DNA of 6,364 nucleotides from Proteobacteria bacterium UBA2996 (lineage in GTDB: Bacteria; Pseudomonadota; Gammaproteobacteria; Arenicellales; UBA868): contig DDZY01000170.1 in NCBI GenBank assembly GCA_002346525.1, forward strand, positions 1 to 6,364. Reading direction: 5' to 3'. Below are positions 5,802 through 6,364 of this stretch, one piece after another. A program made the translations under genes and the position numbers. How positions within the stretch are numbered: the stretch's first letter is position 1; every line of letters starts with the position of its first letter. The notes beneath the pieces were generated by a model, which saw only the letters and a list, made by a program, of their open reading frames with translations, was not told the DNA's origin and did not search any database.

Positions 5802-6364
5802 GCGCTCATGCGGTAGTTATGACGGGACGCACCCATCACCTCATCTCGGGCGAGCCCCACTCCGATTTCGACCCGACGCAGGACTTCTTCGCAATCGGCT
5901 TGTGTCATGAGTAAGCCCGGCTTGAACTGCAGTACCCGCGGGTCCAGGGTAGAGAAGATCGCCCAAACCCCGTTGTTATAGAGGTGCTTCATGACCAGCT
6001 TGGCGCCCTGCTCATGATTGAACTCGAGGCCCATCACGACGCCGTGCTGTCGAATGCCAATAAAGAAGTCCGGGTAGACCTGCATGATCTGCTCAAGGCC
6101 GGCGCGCATATAGTCAGAGATGTACCGCACCATGGTGCGGACTTCTGGCCGCTGCACCATCTCGAGGACTTTCATCGCAACGATGCAACCCAGCTCAGCA
6201 CCGCCGCCTGTCGAAATGTGGCCAAAACCATCTTCCTTGAGCCAGCCACCACAGCGCTCGCTGATCAGTACGCAGGCGATCGGATAAATCCCGCCGCCGA
6301 TCCCTTTTCCGGTCACCATAATGTCAGGCTCAATGCCGTACTTGGTGCAACCCCAGATTTCGCC
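5798..6364 (-). CDS. Class III PLP aminotransferase, C-terminal part only
   Basis: The frame stays open to the window edge, so the 5' half lies outside; about 188 residues are visible, against about 430-450 for the family. The PLP-binding Lys is in PDIMVTGKGIGGGIYPI (codon 6305-6307). FGHISTGGGAELGCIVAMKV follows, where the family usually has a T-F-x-G-N/H-P segment for cofactor phosphate contact, and then the small C-terminal domain with GVVMGLEF and ILQFKPG-like text (VLQFKPGLL). Members convert terminal amines to aldehydes with a keto acid, but some are PLP phospho-lyases acting on phosphorylated amino-alcohols, as proposed for the aminoacetone-type compartments; the visible part does not decide. 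No targeting helix is seen at the C-terminus. Its 4-nt overlap with the aldehyde dehydrogenase implies that its product aldehyde feeds that enzyme. Confidence 0.92.
   Translation of the reverse strand, partial: GEIWGCTKYGIEPDIMVTGKGIGGGIYPIACVLISERCGGWLKEDGFGHISTGGGAELGCIVAMKVLEMVQRPEVRTMVRYISDYMRAGLEQIMQVYPDFFIGIRQHGVVMGLEFNHEQGAKLVMKHLYNNGVWAIFSTLDPRVLQFKPGLLMTQADCEEVLRRVEIGVGLARDEVMGASRHNYRMSA

Noticed and set aside
1..6364. Ectoine degradation cluster (doeA-type M24 hydrolase, class III aminotransferase, aldehyde dehydrogenase)
   Set aside because: The gene classes look alike, but the dehydrogenase is CoA-acylating with a targeting helix, no DoeB deacetylase is seen, and shell genes dominate; the M24 active site is also altered.
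1..6364. CRISPR arrays, insertion sequences, tRNA or rRNA genes
   Set aside because: I saw no regularly spaced repeats, transposase text, terminal inverted repeats or cloverleaf-like segments.

Overview
This window carries most of a bacterial microcompartment (BMC, metabolosome) locus from a Gram-negative-looking bacterium of moderate GC content. Genes are tightly packed with Shine-Dalgarno sites and 4-nt overlaps. The sequence does not fix the species; a proteobacterium is my best guess, from operon style and gene content, and it is only a guess.

Layout. One long minus-strand operon runs from the right edge leftward to 1233. In transcription order it holds: the C-terminal part of a class III PLP aminotransferase (5798-6364, cut by the window edge); a CoA-acylating aldehyde dehydrogenase with a C-terminal encapsulation-peptide-like helix (4218-5801); a first tandem-domain shell protein, BMC-T (3599-4210); a small unrecognised protein with a cargo-type N-terminal helix (3148-3594); a pentameric vertex protein of the EutN/CcmL type, BMC-P (2909-3151); a single hexameric shell protein of the PduA/EutM type, BMC-H (2575-2856); a second BMC-T (1904-2536); and an isochorismatase-fold cysteine hydrolase (1233-1907). 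Facing it on the plus strand, and cut by the left edge, is a creatinase-like M24-family hydrolase (1-1103). The 129-bp gap between the convergent genes holds only weak inverted repeats and no convincing terminator.

How the genes may work together. The shell set (one BMC-H, two BMC-T, one BMC-P) is enough to build a closed polyhedral shell. The aminotransferase would turn an amine into an aldehyde, and the encapsulated dehydrogenase would oxidise that aldehyde to an acyl-CoA. The usual signature enzymes (B12 diol dehydratase, ethanolamine lyase, glycyl-radical enzyme) are not in this window. Instead two C-N hydrolases flank the set. I infer, without proof, a pathway in which a guanidino, ureido or amide compound is hydrolysed to an amine, which then passes through the aldehyde inside the shell. 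No phosphotransacylase, alcohol dehydrogenase, regulator or transporter is visible; these may lie outside the window.

Regulatory structure. Most junctions are overlaps or gaps of a few bases, implying translational coupling. The BMC-H gene is the exception: it has a full-consensus ribosome site and a small hairpin in each of its flanking spacers, which fits a need to make the main shell tile in excess.
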